Positions 47,657 through 57,537 are shown, numbered from the stretch's first letter. The stretch: 64,000 nucleotides of DNA from Brevibacillus fortis (GCF_003013395.1 NZ_PXZM01000018.1:103967-167966), one strand, 5' to 3'. Notes: a model not told the origin generated them from the sequence alone. Program-made: numbers and translations.

Positions 47657-49423
47657 GTGTCCAAAAAGAGTATTTTTGATTACATCGTGATAGGTGCCGG
47701 AACTGCTGGCGGGGTAATCGCCAAAAAGTTAACCGATGATAAACATACCTCTGTACTTGTCCTTGAAGCAGGAACAAATATGACGAATGAGCTAAGTAAC
47801 CCTAGCATTCTTGCCACCATTAATACAACCCGCGGTAACAGGTTTAGTTTTAATGTTACTTCTGAAATAGAACAAATTATTGCTCGTCCACTTATTTCAA
47901 CAAATGGTCGCGTCATAGGTGGCAGCTCAGAAATTAGTGACATGTACTCCGTACGTGGGAGTAGAGAGCTGTATGACCAGTGGGCTAGTCTTGTTGGAAA
48001 CCAATGGAGTTACAACCAGATTAGCTCCCTATTTGTAGAAAATGAAACCTATACAGGAGCGACACAAAACCCTAACGAACGGGGAACAAAAGGTCCGATC
48101 TTTTTAAGACAACAGATAATTCCCCCTGATGGATTGATCAGTACGTTAGTTCAAGCAACAAACACTGTTTTGGGTACACCGATTGTTGAGGACTATAATA
48201 CCGGCATAAGGGATTGTACATTTTACAAAGCGCAATTTATTCAAAAAGAGGTTAGCCCCGGTCAATTTGTCCGATCCTCAACAGCAACAGGCTATTTAAA
48301 TGACCAGATTGTCACCCAAGGAGATCAATTCCATCCCGATGAGTTTGGGGTTGGCCGAAGAAAGTTGGTCATTTTAGCTAAAGCAACCGTCAACAAAGTG
48401 TTATTTAAGAAGAAAAAGGGAACACCCACCGCAGTTGGAGTGGAATTTGTCAAAGACGGGGTTTCCCACAAAAAGTTTGCCCGCAGAGGCATCATCCTCT
48501 CAGCTGGCTTTTTTTCCTCGGTCATTCTCCAACGTTCAGGGATCGGTGGCTCGAATGAATTGGTTAAAGCGGGTATCCGAACCTTAGTCGAGAGCCCTCA
48601 TGTCGGTCACAATCTGCAAGCTCAAGGTTATGTTGGACTGGGGTTTGAAATAGATACCTCCCAAATTCTTCCGATTTTTTTTACCGATCCCAACATGCCG
48701 TTTGCTCTAGGTGCTTTCCAAGCAGAGAATCCATTGAATCCAGTAGAAGGTCGTCGTCTCCAACTGTTCGGAATCCCTTCCCCATTTTTTATCCCTGCTC
48801 CAGATGTGCTCAGCAACGGTTGGAGTTTAGATTTAACTTTCCAAACCAACCCTAGTATCATGAGTTTTGGCATTGTAGATCTAAATACGAGAAGCAAGGG
48901 TACGGCGCTAGTGGAACATAGCGATCCAGAGGCTTACCCATCCCTTAACTTCAATCCGATACAAGATCCCGATGACCTATCGTATATGGTCGATCAATAT
49001 AAGAGGATTTATAATATTATTGTTGAAGCTAGAGATCCACTGAAATATCCAAATAACGGCATCGGGAAGGTTGTATACCCTCCAGAGAGTATATTCCTGT
49101 TACCTGACAACGATCCTAACAAACAACAGCAGCTTGAGAATTATGTCAAAGCATCCTACACGAACTTCTCTGTTGGCGGGCAGTGTCGGATGGGACGGAC
49201 GATTCAAGAAGGGGTTGTCGATGGATTCCTCAATGTGTTTGGTACCAAAAATCTTAAAGTTGCCGATCTGTCTATTGCACCTCTTTTACCGGATGGTCAG
49301 CCGTCCACCGCTGCTCAGATGATCGGACTAAATGCGGTGCGTTTTATTCGAGAGGATTCCTCTTCATATGTAATGACAGATGAGGAACTTGAAGATTATG
49401 AAGAGGAACTTGAAAAAAAATAA
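47657..49423 (+). CDS. GMC-family FAD oxidoreductase
   Basis: A 588-residue glucose-methanol-choline oxidoreductase. It shows the N-terminal FAD fold DYIVIGAGTAGGVIAKKL, GRVIGGSSEISDMYSVRG (second GMC block), RGIILSAGFFSSVILQRSGI (third) and C-terminal GQCRMG, then DGFLNVFGTKNLKVADLSI with the closing FAD contact. The His/Asn catalytic pair usual near the C terminus is not obvious: PSTAAQMIGLNAV has Ala/Gln where many members have NP/H. The substrate is unknown. GTG 47657 with GGAAGGA upstream is preferred to in-frame ATG 47621. A terminator follows. Confidence 0.88.
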   Translation: MSKKSIFDYIVIGAGTAGGVIAKKLTDDKHTSVLVLEAGTNMTNELSNPSILATINTTRGNRFSFNVTSEIEQIIARPLISTNGRVIGGSSEISDMYSVRGSRELYDQWASLVGNQWSYNQISSLFVENETYTGATQNPNERGTKGPIFLRQQIIPPDGLISTLVQATNTVLGTPIVEDYNTGIRDCTFYKAQFIQKEVSPGQFVRSSTATGYLNDQIVTQGDQFHPDEFGVGRRKLVILAKATVNKVLFKKKKGTPTAVGVEFVKDGVSHKKFARRGIILSAGFFSSVILQRSGIGGSNELVKAGIRTLVESPHVGHNLQAQGYVGLGFEIDTSQILPIFFTDPNMPFALGAFQAENPLNPVEGRRLQLFGIPSPFFIPAPDVLSNGWSLDLTFQTNPSIMSFGIVDLNTRSKGTALVEHSDPEAYPSLNFNPIQDPDDLSYMVDQYKRIYNIIVEARDPLKYPNNGIGKVVYPPESIFLLPDNDPNKQQQLENYVKASYTNFSVGGQCRMGRTIQEGVVDGFLNVFGTKNLKVADLSIAPLLPDGQPSTAAQMIGLNAVRFIREDSSSYVMTDEELEDYEEELEKK

Positions 49424-49449
49424 ATTTAAATATTTGATCAACTACTGTG

Positions 49450-49475
49450 AGGGACTGCTTGCGCAGTCCTTTTTA
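49450..49475 (+). terminator. Intrinsic terminator of the GMC oxidoreductase gene
   Basis: GGACTGC, loop TTGC, GCAGTCC, then TTTTTATT. Confidence 0.9.
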
Positions 49476-50347
49476 TTCAACTAAATGCGACGGGTTCGAT
49501 AGCTTAGCAAATACATCAGACGCGGCTGGAATCAAGATGGAGTAGACAGTCTGCTTTACCGAAATTTATATATCGAGCAATCATCAAAAATGAAGTATAG
49601 ACTAAAGGGTTAGAAATTTCAATTAACAGTGACACCTAGGAGTAGGAGATTTTCTACACCAGTGCTTACTCAGAATTTGAATCTGCTGGTGAACATCGCG
49701 ATGTATCCTTATGCTGTGCACCATCTACAGGCCAAGTCGCAATTGATTTTGAATCTTGGTAAAAGTAAACATAGGTATTGAATACATCAAACACGAACGA
49801 AAGGCAAAGGGTTCAAATTATTACACTCAAAGCATTATTTAAGCAATGGCTTAGAGACAATGAGTCGTCAATGGATTCTGTCCCTACCCATCTTGTAAAG
49901 TCGTCTATTTCAATGATTTGCAAACATATAAGCAGGTTAAAAGTATCGACTTATCATATCAGAAGGATTAGAGCGTAGTGGTTCCTGTTTGTTATTATTT
50001 CCGCCCAACTGATCGTGTTCGTGAGTAAATGGATTTGGTTGTGAAGTTAATAACCGACAAGGAGCCTGCTGTATAGAGAATGTAACAGTGTTTATCAGGA
50101 GTCTCAATATGAGTTAGCACCATACATTCAAAAAGACCACAACTTGCTCACATCTTGTGGTCTTCATAGTTTATTGGTGGCGTAAAACTTTAAAAGATTA
50201 TTTACAGCGTCCTTAAAACTGGATCACGATACGATCCAAGGATGCATACAGCAGCTTGTGGTATTTCTTGGTCTGATAGCTTTTCTGCAAAACCCAAAAG
50301 CGTTGATACTGAGCCCTTTGAGGAGGAGGCTAAACTCCTTGCAGGAA
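49476..50347. other. 870-base stretch of decayed or non-coding DNA
   Basis: No intact gene was recognised. A protein-like fragment on the plus strand ending at about 49759 reads SAYSEFESAGEHRDVSLCCA but is preceded by stops. An open frame of 66 codons (49778-49978, TTG start, no ribosome site) is basic and unrecognised. AAGACCACAA (50133) and TTGTGGTCTT (50155) form a hairpin without a T-run. Confidence 0.4.
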
Positions 50348-50912
50348 TTACTGATTTAGGTGAAAATAGCTTCGCGCTTGATGAAGAGTGGTACTTGAAT
50401 TTGGGACACTTCCACCTGCACGTTTTAGTATCTCTTTCACCAAATCTCCTTTAGCATTTGTGTATCCCGTACGGTCATGGTGAAACCGTTGTGCAAGTTC
50501 TAACTTCAAGTCACCGTACATTTTAGTTTCCTCTGGATGACTTCTCAAATAATCCCGAAACAGGATATGCCGTTGGTATTCGACGTTATCTGATGTACAC
50601 ACATACAGGTGATGCCAAGGTACATTATCGGGGGGAATAAATGCCTCCCGCCCAGAAACTCCTAAGTCGCCTTCATGAACATAGCCAAGGGTGGCGAGCC
50701 TTTTAATGGCTAAATTCACATCAGCTTGTGTAGACACGACCACATCCATATCAACAATCGGTTTAGCCTGCTAACCCTGGAACTGATGTACTTCCGACAT
50801 GTTCTATAGTGACCACAAGACCGCTCAAAGTCGGAAGCACAAAGCCACGTAACGTTTTAAACAATCGTGTCCAATCAGGATCATATTGTACAACTATTAC
50901 ATTTGATCCCAT
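50348..50912 (-). pseudogene. GrpB-family (UPF0157) nucleotidyltransferase-like gene with a frameshift
   Basis: On the minus strand ATG 50912 (GAGGAAG upstream) starts a protein with VQYDPDWTRLF and IEHVGSTSVPGLAG, the GrpB-family nucleotidyltransferase start, and then hits TAA. Removing one base at about 50765 restores KPIVDMDVVVS and joins it to the 133-residue remainder, with GYVHEGDLGVSGREAF, HHLYVCTS and HILFRDYLRSHPEE, all typical of the family. The lesion is a single-base insertion, so the gene is probably inactive unless the base is a sequencing error. Confidence 0.88.
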
Positions 50913-51302
50913 AGGCACTTCCTCACATTATTCAGTCTTATATACTGTCTCAACGCTTAAATTATATTAAATCGGGCCTTATTTCACAAAATCATTTCGG
51001 TATGTCTTGAAAAATCCTTACAGATTATTAGGTAAGCTCTACGCTACAATGTGTTACGCTATCCGCTGATACTAAACCAGTGTAAGCCTCGGGTCGGGTA
51101 GAGCAAATGCGAATGGCAGAACAACAAGAAGTGTGGCAACTCGATTGATTGGTGGATTGAGAATACCGGCTTTGGTCCTTAGCTAAAATATTCGCTCATG
51201 AAGTGAAATCATCCGTCTTGCCTTTCAAAAAAAGAACGTAAACGTATGAAAATGAAAAAAATCAGTTTGGAAAAGAGAAAGGAATACATCTGGAATTTCG
51301 AG
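50913..51302. other. Intergenic stretch with a possible gene relic
   Basis: Around 51110-51245 the plus strand encodes EVWQLD, stop, LVD, stop, EYRLWSLAKIFAHEVKSSVL in one frame, which suggests a decayed gene with two TGA codons. Nothing else was recognised. Confidence 0.3.
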
Positions 51303-51331
51303 TGGACAAATTCTATATTTGGTATTATGAT
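51303..51331 (+). promoter_or_regulatory. Promoter of riboswitch 2 and the nik-like operon
   Basis: TGGACA (51303-51308), 17 bases, TATGAT (51326-51331). Confidence 0.55.
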
Positions 51332-51360
51332 TTATTAATTCGAACTACATATTGTGACGG

Positions 51361-51518
51361 ATTAGGTGTATTCGTTCATTAACGAATCTTAAAAGGGAAG
51401 TTCGGTGTAAATCCGACACGGTCCCGCCGCTGTATTGGTGAGTCTCATGTAAGATGTCACTGGGTAAACCCGGGAAGACACATCGAGATGTTGAACCTAA
51501 GTCAGAAGACCTGCCTAT
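51361..51518 (+). promoter_or_regulatory. Cobalamin riboswitch 2
   Basis: The aptamer core AAAAGGGAAGTTCGGTG with CGGTCCCGCCGCTGTA, and a B12 box AGTCAGAAGACCTGCC at 51500-51515, mark a second cobalamin riboswitch. ATTAGG (51361) and CCTATT (51513-51518) close P1. A terminator follows at 51604, 38 bases before the transporter gene. Confidence 0.95.
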
Positions 51519-51603
51519 TCCTTGAACACTGTCAACCTACGGGAGATAGGGAGGTGTACGTGGCTTGCTGGGTGACGTCTGTTCAGTTATTCTTTATTGC
51601 GCG

Positions 51604-51642
51604 TAAAGCATCTTCTCTTAAAAGAGTAAGATGCTTTTTTTG
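51604..51642 (+). terminator. Expression-platform terminator of riboswitch 2
   Basis: AAAGCATCTT (51605-51614) pairs with AAGATGCTTT, extended by CTCTT/AAGAG with one bulge, followed by a run of Ts. Confidence 0.85.
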
Positions 51643-51679
51643 TTGTCGATGACAAAGTCTAAAAAATGAGGTATTTAAC

Positions 51680-53296
51680 ATGAATCCACAAAGGTTACAT
51701 TCTTTCACTCTCCTGCTGGTACCACTGTTTCTTCTAGCCGCACTTTTCGCAGGTTGCAGCAGCAATGTATCACAAAATAGTAACAGCCATTCAAAAACGC
51801 TAACTTTTTCCTGGTCTGAAGACATCGGGAACTTAAATCCCCATACATATCTTCCTAATCAGTTTTTCACCCAAGCTATGGTGTATGAATCACTGGTAGC
51901 TTACGGTGAAGGTGGAAAAATAGAGCCGTGGTTAGCGGAAAAATGGGAGATGTCCCCAGACGGTAAGGAGTATTTGTTCCATCTAAGAAAGGACATCAAA
52001 TTTTCAGACGGTTCAACTTTTAATGCTGCAGTAGTGAAAAAGAATTTTGATGCCGTGCTTGGGAATGCCAAAGAACATGAGTGGCTGGAACTAATAAATC
52101 AGATCAAAAGCACGGAAGTTGTTGATGAATTTCGCTTTAAAATGATCTTGAAAAATTCGTATTATCCAGCCCTTCAGGAACTAACTCTCATCAGACCATT
52201 GCGATTTTTAGGTGAAGCAGGTTTTCCAGATAATGGAAAAACATTTGAAGGGATCAAAAAGCCGATTGGTACAGGACCATGGGTATTAAGCGAGTACAAG
52301 AGAGGCGAATTCGCTACTTTTACAAGGAATGACCTTTACTGGGGAACCAAGCCCAAAATAAATAAAATCGTTGTAAAAGTAATTCCTGATGGCGAGGCAA
52401 GAGTATTGGCTTTTGAGAACAAGGAAATTGATCTGATTTTCGGCAACGGATTAATTAGTCAGGATTCTTTTAAATTCTTAAAGGATACTGGAAATTATGA
52501 AACTCATCTGTCAGAGCCGACATCAACGAGAATCGTACAGCTTAATTCCAACCGGGGGGCCACTAAGGACTTGAAAGTACGAATGGCGATACAGCATGCC
52601 TTTAACAAGCAAGCAGTGATCGATAGGGTGTTTTACGGGTTGGAGAAAAAGTCTGATACCTTGTTTTCGACCAATTTTCCCTATTCTGATGTTCATGTAA
52701 AACCCTATGAATACGATGTTGAGAGAGCGAAGCAACTGTTAGATGAAGCTGGATGGAAAGAAGTCCCCGGAAAAGAATTTAGAGAGAAAGACGGAAAGCC
52801 TTTGGAATTACAGTTACTGTTTATCAGCACGCATAACATTCAAAAGGCGGTTGCAGAAGTGATCCAGGGAGATTTACGAAAAGTAGGTATCAATGTGAAA
52901 TTGACTGGACAAGAGGAAGAGGCTCACTGGAAAACTGCGTTCCAAGGAGAGTTTGAACTGCTTTTTAACGAATCTTGGGGCGCGCCTTATGATCCGCACT
53001 CCTATGTGTCAGCTATGAGTAAAGCCGCAGAACAAGGAAATACGGATTACCTAATTCAGTTAGGCTTACCGATGAAGAAAGACATGGACCAAAAAATAGG
53101 AAAAGTCTTATTAAGTACGGATGAAAACGTCAGAAGGGCACTGTATGCTGATATTTTAACTACCCTGCATGAACAGGCAGTGTATCTACCTATATCGTAT
53201 CAGTCTAATATGGCGGTATATCACAAAAATGTGAGCGGAGTTAACTTTATGCCGCAGCCATACGAAGTTCCCTTTACAACGATTGACGTACAGTAA
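51680..53296 (+). CDS. nikA: NikA-like substrate-binding lipoprotein of a nickel/cobalt/peptide ABC transporter
   Basis: A 538-residue lipoprotein (lipobox LFAGC, anchor Cys26). The mature part follows E. coli NikA closely: GNLNPHTYLPNQFFTQAMVY near the start, KKPIGTGPWVL in the middle, WGAPYDPHSYVSAM near the end and VYLPISYQSNMAVYH at the C terminus. NikA proteins bind nickel or cobalt chelates. By alignment from memory, the position of E. coli His416 is not a His here (the segment after SAM reads SKAAEQG), so the ligand mode may differ. It is preceded by a cobalamin riboswitch, which makes cobalt uptake for B12 synthesis the simplest role. ATG 51680 has GAGG upstream. Confidence 0.9.
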   Translation: MNPQRLHSFTLLLVPLFLLAALFAGCSSNVSQNSNSHSKTLTFSWSEDIGNLNPHTYLPNQFFTQAMVYESLVAYGEGGKIEPWLAEKWEMSPDGKEYLFHLRKDIKFSDGSTFNAAVVKKNFDAVLGNAKEHEWLELINQIKSTEVVDEFRFKMILKNSYYPALQELTLIRPLRFLGEAGFPDNGKTFEGIKKPIGTGPWVLSEYKRGEFATFTRNDLYWGTKPKINKIVVKVIPDGEARVLAFENKEIDLIFGNGLISQDSFKFLKDTGNYETHLSEPTSTRIVQLNSNRGATKDLKVRMAIQHAFNKQAVIDRVFYGLEKKSDTLFSTNFPYSDVHVKPYEYDVERAKQLLDEAGWKEVPGKEFREKDGKPLELQLLFISTHNIQKAVAEVIQGDLRKVGINVKLTGQEEEAHWKTAFQGEFELLFNESWGAPYDPHSYVSAMSKAAEQGNTDYLIQLGLPMKKDMDQKIGKVLLSTDENVRRALYADILTTLHEQAVYLPISYQSNMAVYHKNVSGVNFMPQPYEVPFTTIDVQ

Positions 53297-53310
53297 TTGA
53301 GGTACAAGAT

Positions 53311-54249
53311 ATGATCTGGTTTATTGTAAAACGTCTTTCGATGCTTATCCCCATACTATTTGGTATTTCCTTACTAACGTTTCTATTAATACGCCTAGCT
53401 CCTGGCGATCCAGCCGAAGCATACTTGAGACTATCACATATTCCTCCTACCAATCAGGCGATTCAAGAGATGAATGTCAAATTGGGATTGGATAAACCCT
53501 TGATTGTTCAATATGTCGATTGGTTGGGAAAAGTTGTACGGTTGGACTTTGGAATTTCATATGTGTCGAAACAGCCTGTATGGGATGAGTTGATGTTATA
53601 CTTTCCGGCAACGCTTCAGCTCACAATAACGGCAGTCATCTTGACAGTTTGCATAAGTGTTCCAATCGGGATTTTTTCTGCGCTCTACAAAGGTGGGATG
53701 TTTGACCATTTAAGCAGGATTTTATCGTTTGTGGGGGCATCCATGCCAACCTTCTGGCTAGGATTTCTCTTCATGTATTTCTTTTCTATTAAATTAGATC
53801 TATTGCCTGTAGTAGGGAGGGGATCACTTGCGCACTTGGTGCTCCCTTCCCTGACACTCGCTTTTGCGTACATCTCGACCTATACACGCTTGCTAAGAAC
53901 AAGTATGCTGGAAAACTTACATCAACCATTTGTCTTCTACGCGAGAGTCAGGGGTTTGCAAGAACGGGTGATCATCGGTAGACATGTTTTGAAAATGGCT
54001 TTGCTCCCGGTCGTTACTGCATTTGGCATGACCATTGGAAACATGCTAACTGGAGCGTTCATAGTAGAAAGTATCTTCGCTTGGCCAGGATTGGGAAGGT
54101 TTTTTGTTTCCGCGCTCTCTCACCGAGACTATCCTGTGGTTCAGTCTTGTATCTTGCTTATGGGGGTTATTTTTGTCGTCTGTAATCTGTTGGTAGACAT
54201 TGCATACGGTTTACTGGACCCGCGGATTCGATGGAAAGGGGAGCGTTAG
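53311..54249 (+). CDS. nikB: ABC transporter permease NikB-like
   Basis: A 312-residue inner-membrane permease with about six transmembrane helices. It shows the N-terminal RLSMLIPILFGISLLTFLLI and LAPGDPAE blocks usual for DppB/NikB proteins, and an EAA-type cytoplasmic loop in ARVRGLQERVIIGRHVLKMA that contacts the ATPases. It starts 14 bases after nikA and is followed two bases after its stop by nikC. Confidence 0.93.
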   Translation: MIWFIVKRLSMLIPILFGISLLTFLLIRLAPGDPAEAYLRLSHIPPTNQAIQEMNVKLGLDKPLIVQYVDWLGKVVRLDFGISYVSKQPVWDELMLYFPATLQLTITAVILTVCISVPIGIFSALYKGGMFDHLSRILSFVGASMPTFWLGFLFMYFFSIKLDLLPVVGRGSLAHLVLPSLTLAFAYISTYTRLLRTSMLENLHQPFVFYARVRGLQERVIIGRHVLKMALLPVVTAFGMTIGNMLTGAFIVESIFAWPGLGRFFVSALSHRDYPVVQSCILLMGVIFVVCNLLVDIAYGLLDPRIRWKGER

Positions 54250-54251
54250 GG

Positions 54252-55082
54252 ATGCTTCGAATGTTGATGGTAAGGCTGTTTCAAAAAAAGGCGCTACTAT
54301 TCAGTGGTGCCATCATTCTCATCATGTTCGTTCTTGTCCTTTTCGCACCAGTATTAGCCCCCCATGATCCCAACATAATTGATATTGAGCACAAACTGCA
54401 AGCACCTTCATGGGATTTTCCTCTTGGCACTGATCACTTGGGCAGATGTATATTATCCAGATTGATCTTTGGAACAAGGGTATCATTGGGTACCGCTTTT
54501 CTCGTGATGGTGGTCACCATGATCATCAGTATTTTCATTGGGACTTATGCAGGCTATAAAGGTGGCCGGATCGATTACCTGTTCATGCGTATCTGTGACG
54601 TCTTGTTGGCATTTCCAAGCTTGTTTCTTGCACTAGCCTTGATTGGTATTTTGGGGCCAGGGCCGCTGAATCTTTTCCTTGCGATGGTACTTGTACAGTG
54701 GGTTTTTTATGCACGAATAATACGCGGCATGGTCCTTAGTGTAAAAGAGCAAAACTATATCTTGGCTGCAAAAGTATCAGGGACACCTGGACCAATGATA
54801 GTCATCAGGCATATTTTCCCTGTTATTCTATCTCAAGTAGCCGTATTGTTCTTTATGGACATCGGAGGGATTATTTTAACGATTTCCGGACTATCTTTTC
54901 TAGGGCTTGGCATTCAGCCCCCAACAGCGGAGTGGGGTGCAATGATTAATGACAGCAAGCAGTTCTTTAGAAGCCATCCGTCATTAATGATGTATCCAGG
55001 CTTGATGATATTGACAATCGTCATGGCTTTTAATTTGTTTGGGGACACCTTGCGGGATGCTCTCGATGTAAGACAAGACTAG
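54252..55082 (+). CDS. nikC: ABC transporter permease NikC-like
   Basis: A 276-residue permease of the DppC/NikC type. It shows PVLAPHDPN and FPLGTDHLGRCILSRLIFGT after the first helix, and the EAA-type loop AKVSGTPGPMIVIRHIFPVI. ATG 54252 with GGGGAGCG upstream is preferred; an earlier in-frame start at 54231 lies inside nikB. Partner of NikB in the same channel. Confidence 0.92.
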   Translation: MLRMLMVRLFQKKALLFSGAIILIMFVLVLFAPVLAPHDPNIIDIEHKLQAPSWDFPLGTDHLGRCILSRLIFGTRVSLGTAFLVMVVTMIISIFIGTYAGYKGGRIDYLFMRICDVLLAFPSLFLALALIGILGPGPLNLFLAMVLVQWVFYARIIRGMVLSVKEQNYILAAKVSGTPGPMIVIRHIFPVILSQVAVLFFMDIGGIILTISGLSFLGLGIQPPTAEWGAMINDSKQFFRSHPSLMMYPGLMILTIVMAFNLFGDTLRDALDVRQD

Positions 55083-55093
55083 GAGAATCGGAT

Positions 55094-55912
55094 ATGACAA
55101 CACAATCGATCATGACGGTAAACGATTTGCACGTCCATGTATCAACGGACCACTGTCAGGTGCCCATTTTGAATGGAGTGAGCTTTGATCTTCAGGCGGG
55201 AAAAGTGTTTGGCCTTGTCGGAGAGAGTGGATCAGGTAAAACTATGACGTGTTTGGCCTTGGTAAACCTTTTGCCAAATAAGAGCAAGGTCGTCCGAGGG
55301 AGCATCAAGTTGAAGAATAAAGACCTTCGAAACCTTTCAGCTAGCGAAATGAGGCAGATTCGCGGCAAAGAGATCGCCATGATTATGCAGAACCCCATGT
55401 CTGCTTTTAATCCTGTGGTTACAATCGGTCAACATTTTCGGGAGACACTTAGAACCCATCTTCAGGTAACTCAAAAGCAGGCAGAAGAGATGGCCATTGC
55501 CTATCTAGAACTGATGCAGCTGCCCCGACCCGATCTATTGCTAAAGCAATACCCGTTTCAGCTAAGCGGCGGAATGCTGCAACGTGTCATGATAGCCATC
55601 GCTGTTTCTCTACAGCCCTCCATCATCATTGCCGATGAGCCTACAACAGCACTAGATGCGACAAATCAACTGCAAATTTTAGACCAACTCAATATGCTGC
55701 GCAAAGAATACAACACCAGTATATTATTGGTTTCGCATGATCTTGGTGCAATTGCCTATCTTGCCGATGAAGTCGCAGTGATGAATAGCGGTAATATCGT
55801 GGAGAGAGCACCAGTCTCTACGTTATTTAACAGACCCTCACATCCATATACCAAGGCTCTGCTAGAGTCTCGACTATCGTTGTCGAGGAAAGCATGCGAA
55901 ACATTAGAATGA
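55094..55912 (+). CDS. nikD: ABC transporter ATPase NikD-like
   Basis: A 272-residue ATPase. It shows Walker A GESGSGKT, a Q-loop in MIMQNPMSAFNPV, signature LSGGMLQR, Walker B IIIADEPTTALD, a switch His in VSHD, and the C-terminal SHPYTKALL block of oligopeptide/nickel importer ATPases. The IMQNPMSAFNP wording matches NikD in particular. ATG 55094 follows GGAGAATCGG. Confidence 0.93.
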   Translation: MTTQSIMTVNDLHVHVSTDHCQVPILNGVSFDLQAGKVFGLVGESGSGKTMTCLALVNLLPNKSKVVRGSIKLKNKDLRNLSASEMRQIRGKEIAMIMQNPMSAFNPVVTIGQHFRETLRTHLQVTQKQAEEMAIAYLELMQLPRPDLLLKQYPFQLSGGMLQRVMIAIAVSLQPSIIIADEPTTALDATNQLQILDQLNMLRKEYNTSILLVSHDLGAIAYLADEVAVMNSGNIVERAPVSTLFNRPSHPYTKALLESRLSLSRKACETLE

Positions 55913-55931
55913 AGATAAAGGTGAATGAAGA

Positions 55932-56723
55932 ATGAGCTTGCTCGAGATTAAAGGTATTAGCAAGACTTACCCGATTGAAACCACATTATGGGGGAAGGGT
56001 AAACGTCTTGAAGCAGTGAAAAACGTCTCTCTGACTCTCCATGAGGGAACCTGCTTAGGTCTGGTGGGGGAAAGTGGATCAGGGAAGAGCACACTTGGAA
56101 AGATGATTCTTGGGTTGGAAAGACCGGATCAAGGAGAGATATTCTTTCAAGGTAAAAACCTTTTTCAACTAGCAGCCAAAGAACAAAAAGAACTTCGCCA
56201 AAATCTTCAAGTCGTTTTCCAAGATTGCTACAGCTCCGTCAATCCTAGACTATCTATCGGCAACATTATCGCAGAGCCCATCAAAAATTATGAGAAGCTC
56301 ACGCCGGCTGAGGAGAAAAAAAGAGTTGGAGAGCTTCTGGAGAAAGTGGGGTTGTCGCCTGGAAACATGGATAAATATCCTCATCAATTAAGCGGCGGGC
56401 AGCTTCAGAGAGTAAACATCGCAAGAGCCATTGCTCTTCATCCGAAACTCATTGTGCTCGACGAAGCAGTGAGCAGTCTGGATGTCTTCGTACAGGCTCA
56501 AATATTAGATCTTTTAGCCGACCTAAAGAAAGAGTTTCAACTGGCCTACCTGTTCATTACACACGATTTACAGGCTGTACATTACATGGCGGACCGTCTT
56601 GCGGTGATGTATAAAGGGCAAATCATTGAGATGTTGGATGACATCAAGCAGCTTAACCAGTTAGAGCACCCCATATCTAGAAAATTGTTGTCATCCATGT
56701 TGCCGTTACACCCGAGAGGTTAG
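55932..56723 (+). CDS. nikE: ABC transporter ATPase NikE-like
   Basis: A 263-residue ATPase, the second of the pair. It shows Walker A GESGSGKST, a Q-loop in VVFQDCYSSVNPRL, signature LSGGQLQR, Walker B LIVLDEAVSSLD (with the LDEAVSSLD wording of NikE) and FITHDL for the switch. It ends the transporter operon, and the tyrosine recombinase of the adjacent transposon is convergent 107 bases downstream. No terminator was seen in between. Confidence 0.93.
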   Translation: MSLLEIKGISKTYPIETTLWGKGKRLEAVKNVSLTLHEGTCLGLVGESGSGKSTLGKMILGLERPDQGEIFFQGKNLFQLAAKEQKELRQNLQVVFQDCYSSVNPRLSIGNIIAEPIKNYEKLTPAEEKKRVGELLEKVGLSPGNMDKYPHQLSGGQLQRVNIARAIALHPKLIVLDEAVSSLDVFVQAQILDLLADLKKEFQLAYLFITHDLQAVHYMADRLAVMYKGQIIEMLDDIKQLNQLEHPISRKLLSSMLPLHPRG

Positions 56724-56829
56724 GCTTCCTCTATATAAACTAAGTTGAGACAATAACAGTCAAATTCCGAGTGTATTCAGACTACATTTACGGGTAATCC
56801 CAGCGTAGCTATTACCAAGTGCCAACTCG

Positions 56830-57537
56830 TTAAACTGGAAATTTATTGATAACCTCGTTATATTCAAACTGCGCATCAGTGATTGACAGCTTTGAATATA
56901 TCTCAAGTGATTTACGACTTTCATGACCGGAATATGGCTGAATCAACGCATCGTCGATTCCTTGCTTTTTCAACCAGGTCAGCAGAAAGTGACGGAGCTT
57001 GTGCGGTGATAAATTTTGAGTGAATCCGGCTTCCTCGGAATATTTGGCCAAAATCTTTCGGATTCCCCGATCCGTGTATTTTTTCTTCCAGGAGGACTCA
57101 AATACATACACAGCCTGTTTCTTTTTCATGGTATCTCCGTGCATGGCCAACAGCTCCTTAAAAGCCTGTGGGAAAGGTACGATTCGATCCTTACTGCCCT
57201 TTCCTTTGTTGATCCGGATCTGACAGTAGTGAAAATCGATGTCCGCCAACTTGATATTGATTAATTCGCTGACACGAACACCGGTATACATCAGCGTTTT
57301 TAAGATCATCATGTCCTGAAAGTTTTTTGCTTTCCAAACCACCTCATAATACCGTTTTAACTCCTCTTCCGTAGGGACATAGGGGAGTTTCTTTGATGCT
57401 TTAGGAACCTCTATTTCCAGTTCATCTCGTAGGTGTTGAAACAACCTTTTTAAATAAGCATAGTCTGGTCGTTCTGCCCGCAGGTATTTTGCTAGTTCGC
57501 GGGCTTTCTTTTTTGCAGATACACGTTTGTCACTCAT
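56830..57537 (-). CDS. Tyrosine recombinase (TnpI-like / XerD-like integrase)
   Basis: A 235-residue tyrosine recombinase on the minus strand. The catalytic set is present: Arg in [11 protein letters not shown], Lys in GKGSKDR, His and Arg in [12 protein letters not shown], a later His in [12 protein letters not shown] and the nucleophile Tyr in SLEIYSKLS. The core-binding domain is short compared with the 284-residue TnpI of Tn4430. Its ATG overlaps the transposase stop as ATGA, so it is co-translated with the transposase. In Tn3-type elements such an enzyme resolves cointegrates. It appears intact although the transposase is not. Confidence 0.9.
   Translation of the reverse strand: MSDKRVSAKKKARELAKYLRAERPDYAYLKRLFQHLRDELEIEVPKASKKLPYVPTEEELKRYYEVVWKAKNFQDMMILKTLMYTGVRVSELINIKLADIDFHYCQIRINKGKGSKDRIVPFPQAFKELLAMHGDTMKKKQAVYVFESSWKKKYTDRGIRKILAKYSEEAGFTQNLSPHKLRHFLLTWLKKQGIDDALIQPYSGHESRKSLEIYSKLSITDAQFEYNEVINKFPV

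Noticed and set aside
49778..49978. 66-codon frame with TTG start
   Set aside because: No ribosome site, unusual composition and no family features; treated as decayed DNA.
56724..56829. Search for a Tn3-type terminal inverted repeat (GGGG...) left of the recombinase gene
   Set aside because: No sequence here could be matched to an inverted copy in the 60.5-61.5 kb region by eye, so transposon ends are not annotated.
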